Shown here piece after piece: positions 34,146 through 41,545 of a stretch of DNA of 64,000 bases (position 1 is the first letter of the stretch; every line of letters begins with the position of its first letter). The translations under genes were made by a program, and so were the position numbers. The stretch is from JBFAPK01 sp040676675 (GTDB lineage Bacteria > Actinomycetota > Actinomycetes > Mycobacteriales > Micromonosporaceae): contig NZ_JBFAPK010000033.1 in assembly GCF_040676675.1 (NCBI RefSeq), positions 1 to 64,000 on the forward strand, written 5' to 3'. The notes below the pieces were generated by a model. The model searched no databases. It saw only the letters and a list, made by a program, of their open reading frames with translations, and was not told the DNA's origin.

Positions 34146-35294
34146 TCAGCGCGGCGGCTCGGCGTCGACGGGCAGCGCGGCGAGCCGGAAGCGTTCGGTC
34201 AGCTCCGGCAGCATCCAGCGGAGCGCGTCGAGGGTCCCCGTCCGGTCGCCGCCGCCGTCGTGCAGCAGGACGATGGAGCCGGGCCCGGTCTCGGAGGTGA
34301 CCGTGTGCACGATGCTCTCCGGCCCCGGCAGGCGCCAGTCCTGTGGGTCGACGGCCCAGCCGAGCGAGGTCATCCCGAGCCGGCCGGCCACCTCGACCAC
34401 CCTGGTGGTCCAGTTGCCGCCCGGCTGCCGGAAGTAGGCGATGGGGGTACCGGGCGCGGCGGACTCGATGGCCTCGCTGGTGCGGCGCAGATCGGCCTCG
34501 ATCTCCTCCGGGTCCTGGTGGCCCAGTTCCAGGTCGTGGGACCAGGAGTGGTTGCAGAGCGTGTGCCCCTCGGCGACGATCTCGCGGACCAGTTCCGGAT
34601 GTTGCTCGACGTTCTCGCCGATCAGGCAGAAGGTCGCCTTGACCTGGTACCGGCGCAGCAGCGCCAGAGTCTGCGGCGTGTACTCCGGACTCGGGCCGTC
34701 GTCGAAGGTGAGCGCGACGTACCCGGCGCCGGTGGTCTGCCAGCTTCCGGCGGGGCCGTCCGGCTCCGCGCCGAGCCGGTAGAGCGGATCGGTTCCGGCG
34801 GACTCCGCGTTCGGCCGCGGGTTCGACGGCGCGCTCGGGGCGACCCGGCCCGCGGGCGGGTCGTCCGGTCCGGGGAGCATGTCGGGGTCGGCGGGCGGGG
34901 GCGCGGGCACCTCGCCCGGCCGCTCCCCGGGGGTGCGGACCGGTTCGGCGGCCCGGCCGGTGCGCGGCAGGTCGGCGTCCCGGCCCGGCAGGTCGGACCG
35001 GGTACCCGGCAGGTCGGGCCGGCTACCCGGCAGGTCGGACCGGGTGCCCGGCAGGTCGGGCCGCGACGCCGGCGGCGCCGGCTCCGACGAGGCCACGGCC
35101 GCGAGCGGCTGGGTCTGTTCCGGCGAATCCCGGCGCCCGAAGGTCTGCCCGATCGCGAACGCCGCCCCGAGCAGCGTGACCGCCACGAGCGCGACCAGGC
35201 CGAGCAGTTGCCGACTCGGCCCTGGCCGGCGCGGGCCCTGGTACCCGTGCCCGTAACCGTCGGTCCCGTGCTGCCCCCGTGCCCCTGCTGCCAC
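34146..35294 (-). CDS. Membrane-anchored polysaccharide deacetylase (NodB domain)
   Basis: A 382-aa protein. Residues 29-48 form a signal anchor (LLGLVALVAVTLLGAAFAIG). A Pro-rich stalk of about 110 residues follows, containing four to five 7-residue units of the type RPDLPGT/RSDLPGS encoded by 21-bp DNA repeats. The NodB domain fills the rest: TFDDGP (catalytic base and metal Asp), NHSWSHD (metal histidines), YFRQPGGN, DPQDW and LLHDGGGDR (final His). It probably removes acetyl groups from peptidoglycan or another wall glycan outside the cell. The GTG at 35294 is chosen because GAGGAGG lies 5 bases upstream. It lies between mshD and glnR on the same strand. Confidence 0.87.
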   Translation of the reverse strand: MAAGARGQHGTDGYGHGYQGPRRPGPSRQLLGLVALVAVTLLGAAFAIGQTFGRRDSPEQTQPLAAVASSEPAPPASRPDLPGTRSDLPGSRPDLPGTRSDLPGRDADLPRTGRAAEPVRTPGERPGEVPAPPPADPDMLPGPDDPPAGRVAPSAPSNPRPNAESAGTDPLYRLGAEPDGPAGSWQTTGAGYVALTFDDGPSPEYTPQTLALLRRYQVKATFCLIGENVEQHPELVREIVAEGHTLCNHSWSHDLELGHQDPEEIEADLRRTSEAIESAAPGTPIAYFRQPGGNWTTRVVEVAGRLGMTSLGWAVDPQDWRLPGPESIVHTVTSETGPGSIVLLHDGGGDRTGTLDALRWMLPELTERFRLAALPVDAEPPR

Positions 35295-35408
35295 AGCCGC
35301 CTCCTCTGGCGAAGATTCGACCAAAGGATAAGTACGCTTTGCCGGTTATTAGGGAATTTCGGATTCCGGGTCGCCCGACGGTGTCCCCCGGCCGGCGGGG
35401 AACGGCAG

Positions 35409-35450
35409 AACGCCGCCCGCACCGGCGGAGGGCCGGCGGCGGACGGCGTT
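35409..35450 (-). terminator. Hairpin terminator after glnR
   Basis: A 12-bp stem with one mismatch (35409-35420 with 35439-35450) encloses a CCGGC/GCCGG inner stem. It lies 32 bases beyond the glnR stop. Confidence 0.6.
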
Positions 35451-35481
35451 CGACGGAGGGTCGGACGGGCAGCGGAGCGGG

Positions 35482-36195
35482 TCAGACGGGCAGCGGAGCC
35501 GGCTCGGAGTCGGGCAGCGAGCGGGACGGCGGTACGACGAACTTGTAGCCCACCTGCCGGACCGTACCGATCATCGACTCGTACTCGGAGCCGAGCTTGG
35601 CGCGCAGCCGCCGCACGTGGACGTCGACCGTGCGGGTACCGCCGAAGTAGTCGTAGCCCCAGACCTCGCGCAGCAACTGGTCCCGGGTGAAGACCCGACC
35701 CGGGTGCTGGGCGAGGAACTTGAGCAGCTCGAACTCCTTGTACGTCAGGTCGAGCGGGCGGCCCTTGAGCTTGGCCGCGTAGGTGTCCGGGTCGATGCTC
35801 AGCTCGCCGGCGCGGATCGAACCGCCGCCGCCGCTGGTGGCGTTGCTGAGGCGGCCGACGGCGAGCCGCAGCCGGGCCTCGACCTCGGCCGGACCGGCGC
35901 TGGCGAGGATCACGTCGTCCACGCCCCAGTCGGCGTTCAGGGCGATCAGGCCGGCCTCGGTGACGACCGCCACCAGCGGTACGCCGAGCCCGGTCGCGTG
36001 CAGCATCCGGCAGGTGGCGCGGGCCTCGCTGAGCTCGGAGCGGGCGTCGACCAGCACGGCGTCCGGGCTCGGGCCGGAGACCAGCGTGCGGACGTCGCGC
36101 GGGGCGGTACGCACCGAGTGGGGGAGCAGGTCGAGGGCGGGCAGTACGGCGGACGGCTCACCCGCGCGTGCGGTCACCAGGAGCAGGATCTCCAC
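35482..36195 (-). CDS. glnR: Nitrogen response regulator GlnR (OmpR family)
   Basis: A 237-aa orphan response regulator, the master regulator of nitrogen metabolism in actinomycetes. Residues 1-115 are the receiver-like domain (VLVDARSEL with the conserved Asp near 50, LVAVVTEAGL, DWGVDDVILASAGPAEVEARL). The winged helix (about 130-225) contains LDLTYKEFELLKFLAQHPGR, VFTRDQLLREVWGYDYFGG and TRTVDVHVRRLRAKLG, which closely match Streptomyces GlnR. No sensor kinase is adjacent, as expected, since GlnR works without a classical phosphorylation pocket. GGAGGTGATT precedes the GTG start at 36195. Likely targets (glnA, amtB, glnK) are not in the window. Confidence 0.93.
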   Translation of the reverse strand: MEILLLVTARAGEPSAVLPALDLLPHSVRTAPRDVRTLVSGPSPDAVLVDARSELSEARATCRMLHATGLGVPLVAVVTEAGLIALNADWGVDDVILASAGPAEVEARLRLAVGRLSNATSGGGGSIRAGELSIDPDTYAAKLKGRPLDLTYKEFELLKFLAQHPGRVFTRDQLLREVWGYDYFGGTRTVDVHVRRLRAKLGSEYESMIGTVRQVGYKFVVPPSRSLPDSEPAPLPV

Positions 36196-36453
36196 GCAAT
36201 CACCTCCGTCCCGGCGGCCCTCGGGCCGCGCGGTGGCCAGCGGAGTTCCGGCTCGGCCGGGGCGTACCGCTGGAGACTGGCGTCGGTCCCGGCGTCACTG
36301 GCGGGCAATCTGCGGTCGAGCCTAGCCGATATCCAGGTAAGGGCCGTCGGACGTGCGTCTGCTTTGCCTGTCTTGTCAGACATGAGGGCCAGGTTTTTAC
36401 CTCGACGAAACCGTGACCAGCGAGCAACCCGTCCGGTCTGGCACGATCGGGGC

Positions 36454-37725
36454 GTGTTCCCCTCAACGCCCCCCGAGGCCGGCCGCGACGGCTGGGCGGA
36501 CGGCAACCGGATGGGCCCGCCCGGCCCGCCCCGCGGCGCGGCGCCGCGCGGCTACCCAGCCCGCCCCGGCCCGCAGGGTCCCCACGGCCCAGGCCCGGAC
36601 GACCACCCGGGCGCGCCCCCGCGCGGCTACCCGCCCCGCCCCGGCCCGCAGGCACCCCAGGGCCCCGGCCCGGAGGACCACCCGGGTGGGCCCCCGCGCG
36701 GCTACCCGCCCCGCCAGGGCGGTCAGGCGCCACAGGGGCCGCAGCGCGGCCCGGACGACGACGCCCCGGGCCCGGCCGAGGAGCGGCGTGGCCGCAGCGG
36801 CCCCCGGCGGGCGCGGCGGGGCGGCAGCGCCCCGGTGCCGCGGGTGGATCCCGACGTCGACGAGGACACCGACGCGGACGACGAGGAGGAGGTGGAGGTC
36901 GTCCCGGTCCGCCGGCTGCTCTCGGTGGCGATCGCCGGCTTCGCCGCGCTGCTCGGGGTGGGGCTGGTCTTCGGCGCGCAGACCGCCGGTCCCGGCAGTG
37001 CCCGCATCCCGTTCGCGATCGTCGTCTTCGGCGTACAGGTGCTCTTCGTGCTGGCCTGGACCATGGCCATGCGTCCCCCGGCGCTGCCGCTGGTGGCCGG
37101 GGTGGCGGTCGCGGTCGCCGCGATCGCCGACGTGGCCGCGGTGACCTCGCAGATCGCCGGCCTCGCCCCGCTCGGTTACGTGGCGGTCGCCGGCTTCGTC
37201 GCGGGCGTCCTCGGGCAGCTCGTCCGCCCCGCCGACCGGTCGCGGGTGACCGACTCGCTCGGTACCACCCTGCTCATCGTGGTCGGGGTGGTCGCCTTCG
37301 GGACGCTGATCGTGCTCAGCCGGGTGCCGGTCGGTACCCAGGCGATCTTCGTCTGCCTCACCGCGACCGCGGTCTCGCTGGCGGTGGCGCGGCTGACCGA
37401 CGCGGTGCTGCCCTGGCCCCGGCTGGCGCCGCAGGTGCCGCGCGGCGCGGCCGGCGTGGTGCTCGGCGCGATGCTGGGCACGCTCGCGGCCGCCGTGATC
37501 GGCGGCATCGTGGTCGGGTTCACCCCCACCAGCGGCGCCGTGGTCGGCCTGGTCACGGCGACCGCCGCCGCGCTGGCCGACCTCGCGGTCGGGTACGCGG
37601 AGGCGGGCCGGCTCATGGCCGGCGAGCCGCCGACGATGTGGGTGGCCCGGCACATGCAGGGGCCGATCGGCGGCTTCGCCCTCGCGGCACCGGCCGCGTA
37701 CGCCATGAGCAGGCTGTTTCTCTGA
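36454..37725 (+). CDS. Proline-rich multi-pass membrane protein
   Basis: A 423-aa protein that I do not recognise. Residues 1-120 are a Pro/Gly/Arg-rich cytoplasmic region with two to three copies of a 25-residue unit (GPDDHPGAPPRGYPPR core). A short acidic block (DVDEDTDADDEEEVEVV) precedes about nine hydrophobic segments from residue 150 to the end, with LLSVAIAGFAALLGVGLVFGA first. No transporter motif is evident. The GTG at 36454 has CACGAT 6 nt upstream, a variant of the TANNNT boxes seen at other leaderless genes here. It is divergent from glnR across 258 bases that hold both promoters and the small inverted repeat TGTCT/AGACA. Confidence 0.75.
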   Translation: MFPSTPPEAGRDGWADGNRMGPPGPPRGAAPRGYPARPGPQGPHGPGPDDHPGAPPRGYPPRPGPQAPQGPGPEDHPGGPPRGYPPRQGGQAPQGPQRGPDDDAPGPAEERRGRSGPRRARRGGSAPVPRVDPDVDEDTDADDEEEVEVVPVRRLLSVAIAGFAALLGVGLVFGAQTAGPGSARIPFAIVVFGVQVLFVLAWTMAMRPPALPLVAGVAVAVAAIADVAAVTSQIAGLAPLGYVAVAGFVAGVLGQLVRPADRSRVTDSLGTTLLIVVGVVAFGTLIVLSRVPVGTQAIFVCLTATAVSLAVARLTDAVLPWPRLAPQVPRGAAGVVLGAMLGTLAAAVIGGIVVGFTPTSGAVVGLVTATAAALADLAVGYAEAGRLMAGEPPTMWVARHMQGPIGGFALAAPAAYAMSRLFL

Positions 37726-37731
37726 GCGGTC

Positions 37732-37756
37732 CCGGGGCGTCCGGTGGGCGCCCCGG
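37732..37756 (+). terminator. Hairpin terminator
   Basis: A perfect 8-bp stem CCGGGGCG/CGCCCCGG with a 9-base loop starts 6 bases after the membrane-protein stop. Confidence 0.55.
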
Positions 37757-37861
37757 CGGCTCGCCGTCCGGTGATTGGGAAGCGACGGACGCGGGTACCT
37801 TCCGAGCCCCGATCGGGGACAATTCTCCGGTCGAACAGACCGGTACGGACCAGGAGGCGGC

Positions 37862-38653
37862 GTGACGAGCGGCTATGCGGGGTACGAGGAACGGCCGGTC
37901 CGGCGGCGGCGCGGGCGGCGGGTGCTCATCGTCCTGCTCGTGCTGCTACTCGTCCTGGTCGGGCTGCTGGTGGTGGCCGACCGGGTCGCCGCCAACTTCG
38001 CCGAGCGGACCATCGCCGAGCAGGTGAGCCAGGAGACCGCCAAGCAGAACGTGCGCTCCGCGCCGCCCGAGGTGGGGGTCGGCGGCTTCCCGTTCCTGAC
38101 CCAGGTGGTCGCCGGCCGGTACGAGTCGATCTCGATCGTGCTCCGCGACGTGCAGGGCGCGGTCGAGGGGAACAGCGTCAGCCTGCCGGAGTTGGACATC
38201 GACGCGCGCAGCGTGCACGCCAGCCTCGACACGCTCCGCTCCGGCCAGGGCGACGTCGTCGCGGACACGGTCGACGGCACCGCGACGATCAGCTACGACA
38301 GCGTCACCCAGCTCATCAAGCGGCCGGGCGTGAAGCTCGCCGAACGGAACGGCAAGCTCAACGTCACGGCGCCGCTTGAGGTCCTCGGCCAGCGGCTCAC
38401 CGTCACCGGCGACGCCAACCTGACCGTCGAGAAGGGTCAGGTGGCGGTGCGGTTCGAGAACCTGACCGCCGACGGGCTGCCGGACATCCCGGCCGCCCGG
38501 GCGCTCGTCAACGCGTACGCCCGGCAGATCTCGATCGACATTCCCCTGCCCAAGCTGCCGTTCCAGCTGGTGGTGCGCGAGGTACGGGTCCAGCCGAACG
38601 GGCTGGCCGTGAGCGCGACGGCCAAGAACGTCACGCTCAACTCCGGGGCGTGA
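37862..38653 (+). CDS. DUF2993 lipid-binding protein, LmeA-like
   Basis: A 263-aa secreted or membrane-anchored protein. A basic start (VRRRRGRR) precedes the hydrophobic segment VLIVLLVLLLVLVGLLVVA (residues 21-39). The rest matches the DUF2993 family: ERTIAEQVS, GGFPFLTQVVAGRYESISI and VRFENLTADGLPDIPAARALV. The mycobacterial member LmeA binds phospholipids and helps lipomannan and lipoarabinomannan maturation, so a cell-envelope role is likely, but the ligand here is unknown. The GTG at 37862 has AGGAGG 4 bases upstream. It lies just before the sulfur leader ORF. Confidence 0.85.
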   Translation: MTSGYAGYEERPVRRRRGRRVLIVLLVLLLVLVGLLVVADRVAANFAERTIAEQVSQETAKQNVRSAPPEVGVGGFPFLTQVVAGRYESISIVLRDVQGAVEGNSVSLPELDIDARSVHASLDTLRSGQGDVVADTVDGTATISYDSVTQLIKRPGVKLAERNGKLNVTAPLEVLGQRLTVTGDANLTVEKGQVAVRFENLTADGLPDIPAARALVNAYARQISIDIPLPKLPFQLVVREVRVQPNGLAVSATAKNVTLNSGA

Positions 38654-38720
38654 CGGGTCGGTTTCCCGGATGCTGGTCCGCGGTCGAGTCCGGCGGTAGG
38701 CACTGGTAGGCTCCATCCTC

Positions 38721-38798
38721 ATGGGGACGCTCCTCACCAAACGGCGCGCGGTCGACCTGTGCCGCGTGGCCACCTGCCTGTGTCGCCCCGTCATCTGA
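38721..38798 (+). CDS. Cysteine-rich leader peptide (putative attenuator ORF)
   Basis: A 25-codon ORF, MGTLLTKRRAVDLC followed by RVATCLCRPVI. Three of the residues near the end are cysteine, spaced C-4-C-1-C. Its K/RRxVDLxRVA core is that of the small leader peptides seen before sulfur-metabolism operons in actinobacteria. TAGGCT (38707-38712) lies 8 nt before the ATG, so the message is probably leaderless. The sulfurtransferase gene starts 238 bases downstream, and a hairpin lies between. In mycobacteria, polycysteine leader ORFs slow ribosomes when cysteine is short and so adjust expression of the genes behind them. The same role is inferred here. Confidence 0.78.
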   Translation: MGTLLTKRRAVDLCRVATCLCRPVI

Positions 38799-38823
38799 CG
38801 GCGGGGCTGCTAATCAGGAAGAA

Positions 38824-38850
38824 TCACCGGCTCCCTGTTCCGGCCGGTGA
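38824..38850 (+). terminator. Hairpin between leader ORF and sulfurtransferase (candidate attenuator)
   Basis: A perfect 8-bp stem TCACCGGC/GCCGGTGA with an 11-base loop starts 25 bases after the leader stop and is followed by the T-rich CTTTCTCTG. Its position suits attenuation controlled by ribosome progress on the leader. Confidence 0.5.
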
Positions 38851-39036
38851 CGAGCTTTCTCTGAACCCCTTCCACGCCCGGCAGCGGCGCCGTCGCACAA
38901 ACCCGTGATCCGTACTGCTATGGGTCCCGCGTGTGGGTGCGACCAGACACGATCCGCTATCCACGCGCTGGCTCACTGTCACCGACCCGACCGTCGACAC
39001 TCCGGTCGGGCACCATCCTCACCAGGGAGTGATCTG

Positions 39037-39885
39037 ATGAGTCGCGACACCGCACTCGTCTCGGCCGACTGGGCCGAGAAGAACCTCGGCGCCGACGGCG
39101 TCGTCTTCGTCGAGGTCGACGAGGACACCACCGCCTACGACGCCGGCCACATCGCCGGCGCCATCAAGCTGGACTGGAAGACCGACCTGCAGGACCCGGT
39201 ACGCCGGGACTTCGTCAACAAGAGCCAGTTCGAGGCGCTGCTCTCCGAGCGTGGCATCAGCAACGACGACACCGTCATCCTCTACGGCGGCAACAACAAC
39301 TGGTTCGCCGCGTACGCGTACTGGTACTTCAAGCTCTACGGTCACCGCGACGTGAAGCTGCTCGACGGCGGTCGCAAGAAGTGGGAGCTGGACGCCCGCC
39401 CGCTGGTCAAGGAGGCGGTCACCCGCCCGGCGACCAGCTACGTCGCCAGCGAGCCGGACGTCTCCATCCGGGCCTTCCGGGACGAGGCCGTCGCCGCGAT
39501 CGGCACCAAGAACCTCGTCGACGTGCGCTCGCCCGACGAGTACGCGGGCCGGCTGCTCGCCCCCGCGCACCTGCCCCAGGAGCAGGCGCAGCGGGCCGGC
39601 CACATCCCGACCGCGGTGAACGTGCCGTGGTCGAAGGCGGCCAACGAGGACGGCACCTTCAAGTCCGACGACGAGCTGCGGGAGATCTACGCGGCGGCCG
39701 GGCTGGACGACGGCAAGGACACCATCGCGTACTGCCGGATCGGCGAGCGCTCCTCGCACACCTGGTTCGTGCTCAAGGAGCTGCTCGGCCACCAGAACGT
39801 GAAGAACTACGACGGTTCGTGGACCGAGTACGGCTCCCTGGTGGGCGTGCCGGTCGCCCTCGGCGACGAGCCCGGGGAGGCGTGA
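39037..39885 (+). CDS. sseA: Thiosulfate/3-mercaptopyruvate sulfurtransferase
   Basis: A 282-aa two-domain rhodanese that moves sulfane sulfur from thiosulfate or 3-mercaptopyruvate to an acceptor. The inactive N-terminal rhodanese domain has DAGHIAGAIKLDW and VILYGGNNNWFAAYAYW. The active C-terminal domain has LVDVRSPDEYAG, AGHIPTAVNVPW and the loop AYCRIGERSSHTW, whose cysteine is the catalytic residue (near 236). AGGGAG lies 7 bases before the ATG. It is cotranscribed with the DUF1416 gene, which starts 2 bases after the stop, and is probably governed by the cysteine-rich leader ORF upstream. Confidence 0.93.
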   Translation: MSRDTALVSADWAEKNLGADGVVFVEVDEDTTAYDAGHIAGAIKLDWKTDLQDPVRRDFVNKSQFEALLSERGISNDDTVILYGGNNNWFAAYAYWYFKLYGHRDVKLLDGGRKKWELDARPLVKEAVTRPATSYVASEPDVSIRAFRDEAVAAIGTKNLVDVRSPDEYAGRLLAPAHLPQEQAQRAGHIPTAVNVPWSKAANEDGTFKSDDELREIYAAAGLDDGKDTIAYCRIGERSSHTWFVLKELLGHQNVKNYDGSWTEYGSLVGVPVALGDEPGEA

Positions 39886-39886
39886 C

Positions 39887-40216
39887 ATGACAGCTCCGAT
39901 CTCCGCCACGGCCGCCGGTTGCGCGGCGCCGGACCAGTCCGCCCCGCTGCCGGCCGGCCTGGACCTGACGAAGGAAACCGTCATCACCGGCGTGGTCAGC
40001 GCCGAGTCCGGCGAGGCCGTGCCCGGGGCGTACGTCCGGCTGCTCGACTCGACCGGTGAGTTCACGGCCGAGGTGGTCACCTCGCCGGAGGGCCAGTTCC
40101 GGTTCTTCGCGGCGCCGGGCACCTGGACGCTGCGGGCGCTGTCCCGGCACGGCAACGGCGACACGCTGGTGACCGCCGGTCGCGGCATCACCGAGGTGGG
40201 CGTCACCGTCGGCTGA
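39887..40216 (+). CDS. DUF1416 domain-containing protein
   Basis: A 109-aa protein of the DUF1416 family, which in actinobacteria is found right behind the sulfurtransferase gene. Near residue 11 there is a cysteine (AAGCAAPDQ). A carboxypeptidase-regulatory-like beta-sandwich covers residues 30-105 (TVITGVVSAESGEAVPGAYVRLLD, EGQFRFFAAPGTWTLRALS). A role in sulfur or thiol metabolism is inferred from its neighbour only. The gene starts 2 bases after the sseA stop, so the two are translationally linked. A strong hairpin follows. Confidence 0.85.
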   Translation: MTAPISATAAGCAAPDQSAPLPAGLDLTKETVITGVVSAESGEAVPGAYVRLLDSTGEFTAEVVTSPEGQFRFFAAPGTWTLRALSRHGNGDTLVTAGRGITEVGVTVG

Positions 40217-40236
40217 CGTCCGCACCCACGTACCAA

Positions 40237-40275
40237 ACGACCGCCGCCCGGGCATCGCGCCCGGGCGGCGGTCGT
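40237..40275 (+). terminator. Strong hairpin terminator after the sulfur operon
   Basis: A perfect 17-bp stem (40237-40253 with 40259-40275) with a 5-base loop starts 20 bases after the DUF1416 stop. No T-run follows, which is common in actinobacteria. Confidence 0.85.
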
Positions 40276-40343
40276 CGTACGGCATTGTGGTGGACAAAGC
40301 GGACAAATCAGGTCGATCGGTTCGCTTGGCGAGGAGTGTGAGC

Positions 40344-40367
40344 GCCGGCCGATCGACGTCGGCTGGC
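40344..40367. repeat. Inverted repeat 1 of the accessory gap
   Basis: GCCGGCCGA (40344-40352) pairs with TCGGCTGGC (40359-40367) with one mismatch and a 6-base loop. Confidence 0.6.
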
Positions 40368-40378
40368 GGACGTCGTCG

Positions 40379-40435
40379 TCACCTGAACGCCAGTGGCGTT
40401 ATCCGCGCCCTGTAACGCCTCTGGTGTTCAGGTGA
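40379..40435. repeat. Inverted repeat 2, 23-bp arms
   Basis: The arms 40379-40401 and 40413-40435 match at 21 of 23 positions around an 11-base loop. The left arm itself contains the perfect short palindrome AACGCC-AGT-GGCGTT and the right arm a near copy (AACGCC-TCT-GGTGTT), so each arm could also be a protein-binding site. Confidence 0.8.
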
Positions 40436-40504
40436 CGGCGCGCGCAAGGACCATCGACCGCCAGCGTGGCGTGTTCGGAGAACGGAGCACCGCCGCTCGC
40501 GTGG

Positions 40505-40555
40505 GTGGTACACCAGAGACGTCACCGGGGCGGTTTGATGTCTCTGACGTACCAC
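40505..40555. repeat. Inverted repeat 3, 16-bp arms
   Basis: GTGGTACACCAGAGAC (40505-40520) pairs with GTCTCTGACGTACCAC (40540-40555) at 14 of 16 positions with a 19-base loop. The left arm includes GGTG-GTA-CACC when one upstream base is added. Confidence 0.7.
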
Positions 40556-40680
40556 CGAACGGGCGGGCGTCCCATGATTGTTAGCTGCAAACCGGTGTTT
40601 GCGGGCCTCGGGGGCACCGGAACGGGACTAAGGATCAACCACCACCCGGTCCGTGGCTCCGACCTGCGCCGATGCCATCG

Positions 40681-40803
40681 CTACAGCGCCTTGTGGAAGT
40701 GGTGCTTCGCTGATCCGTCCGGCATGCCGGGCGTGCGTCCCACCTCCCTGTAGCCGTGCCGGAGGTAGAAACCGGGCGCGGGCTTGGGTCGGCGCCCGTC
40801 CAT
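40681..40803 (-). pseudogene. C-terminal remnant of a GNAT acetyltransferase
   Basis: This 40-codon open frame reads MDGRRPKPAPGFYLRHGYRE and continues VGRTPGMPDGSAKHHFHKAL before a stop. FYLRHGYREVGRTP is the usual last strand-helix unit of a GNAT domain, ending with the normal C-terminal tail. The acetyl-CoA binding part is missing: upstream on this strand the frame does not continue into a GNAT fold and instead overlaps the promoter of the small-ORF operon. It is best read as the leftover end of a gene cut by insertion or deletion, and it marks this gap as a site of past gene loss or gain. Confidence 0.6.
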
Positions 40804-40878
40804 AGGGGGTGCGGCGGCCTGCCCAAGTCACGAGCCGGCCAGCGCGACCGCCGCACTCCCACCCCGTTGGGAGGTGCG

Positions 40879-41043
40879 ATGAACTGCCTGCTCGGATGGT
40901 TGACCGCCCGACGCCGGGCCCGCCGTGCCGCCGCCGAGGCGGCCGGGCGACGGCGCGACGCCGCCGAGACCAGCGCCGCGAGGCGGCGGGTCATCGCCGT
41001 CGCCCGCAACGAGCATCCGGCAGGCTACCGGGGGCGGCGATGA
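40879..41043 (+). CDS. Small Arg/Ala-rich hypothetical protein (54 aa)
   Basis: First gene of a four-gene set. It begins MNCLLGWLTARRRARRAAAE and is strongly basic and helical, with about a quarter of its residues arginine. I do not recognise it. A short hydrophobic start followed by a basic amphipathic helix could sit at the membrane or bind nucleic acid. GGGAGGTGCG precedes the ATG as a good ribosome binding site. Its stop overlaps the next start (ATGA at 41040-41043), so the genes are translationally coupled. The operon's promoter must lie in the inverted-repeat region upstream. Confidence 0.65.
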   Translation: MNCLLGWLTARRRARRAAAEAAGRRRDAAETSAARRRVIAVARNEHPAGYRGRR

Positions 41044-41240
41044 GGACCGAGTACGTGGGGTTGGCTGATGCGATCCAGGATGCGCACCGGGTCATGCAGG
41101 TCCATCTGCCGGGGGAGTGGCGTTCGTGCCGGTCGTGCGGTGAGTCGTACCCGTGTATGCCGCGCCGGGACGCGCGGAGCCTGCTGATCCGCAGCGGCCG
41201 GTTGGTGCTGGCCAGGGTGGCGCCGTGGCGGACCCGATGA
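41040..41240 (+). CDS. Small CxxC-type hypothetical protein (66 aa)
   Basis: A 66-aa protein with a possible metal-binding site: CRSCGESYPC (residues 30-39) gives cysteines spaced 2 and 5 apart. The start MRTEYVGLADAIQDAHRVMQ looks helical. I cannot assign a function; small proteins with this style of zinc-ribbon-like start are common in actinobacterial accessory DNA. It begins inside the stop codon of the 54-aa gene and its own stop overlaps the next start (ATGA at 41237-41240). Confidence 0.65.
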   Translation: MRTEYVGLADAIQDAHRVMQVHLPGEWRSCRSCGESYPCMPRRDARSLLIRSGRLVLARVAPWRTR

Positions 41241-41545
41241 GCCGCGACGGCCGGGAGCCGGGGCGGGATTCGGGGCCGGTGGCCGGGTCTGGCGCGGACG
41301 TGCCGAAGCTGCCCTGGGGCACGGTCGTGCGGTTGCCGGCCGGCGAGTGGTACCCACGACCGGATGTCGCGGCCGATCATCACATTCACCTGCGGGTGGT
41401 GGACACGCAGCCGGCCGCCGAACCGGGTCGGGCGTGGTTGCTGGCGCACGGTATCTCCTGCACGTGGCAGTCGGTGGACTGTCACGGGCCGTGGTGCTGG
41501 GAGGTGCAGGTGTCGGTCGAGGCGCTGCGGCGGGCGTTGTCGTGA
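41237..41545 (+). CDS. Hypothetical protein (102 aa)
   Basis: A 102-aa protein that I do not recognise. After a polar Gly/Asp-rich start (residues 1-22), the body contains LPWGTVVRLPAGEWYPRPDV, HIHLRVVD and SCTWQSVDCHGPWCWEVQVS, with three cysteines and several tryptophans, suggesting a compact beta-rich fold. It overlaps its neighbours on both sides (ATGA with the 66-aa gene and GTGA with the 111-aa gene), so it is made in step with them. Confidence 0.62.
   Translation: MSRDGREPGRDSGPVAGSGADVPKLPWGTVVRLPAGEWYPRPDVAADHHIHLRVVDTQPAAEPGRAWLLAHGISCTWQSVDCHGPWCWEVQVSVEALRRALS

Noticed and set aside
36196..36453. GlnR autoregulatory site upstream of glnR
   Set aside because: GAAAC- and GTNAC-like pieces occur, but not in the required spaced order.
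40393..40584. A 63-codon frame across the inverted repeats
   Set aside because: It has no ribosome binding site or recognisable content and its sequence is explained by the repeats.
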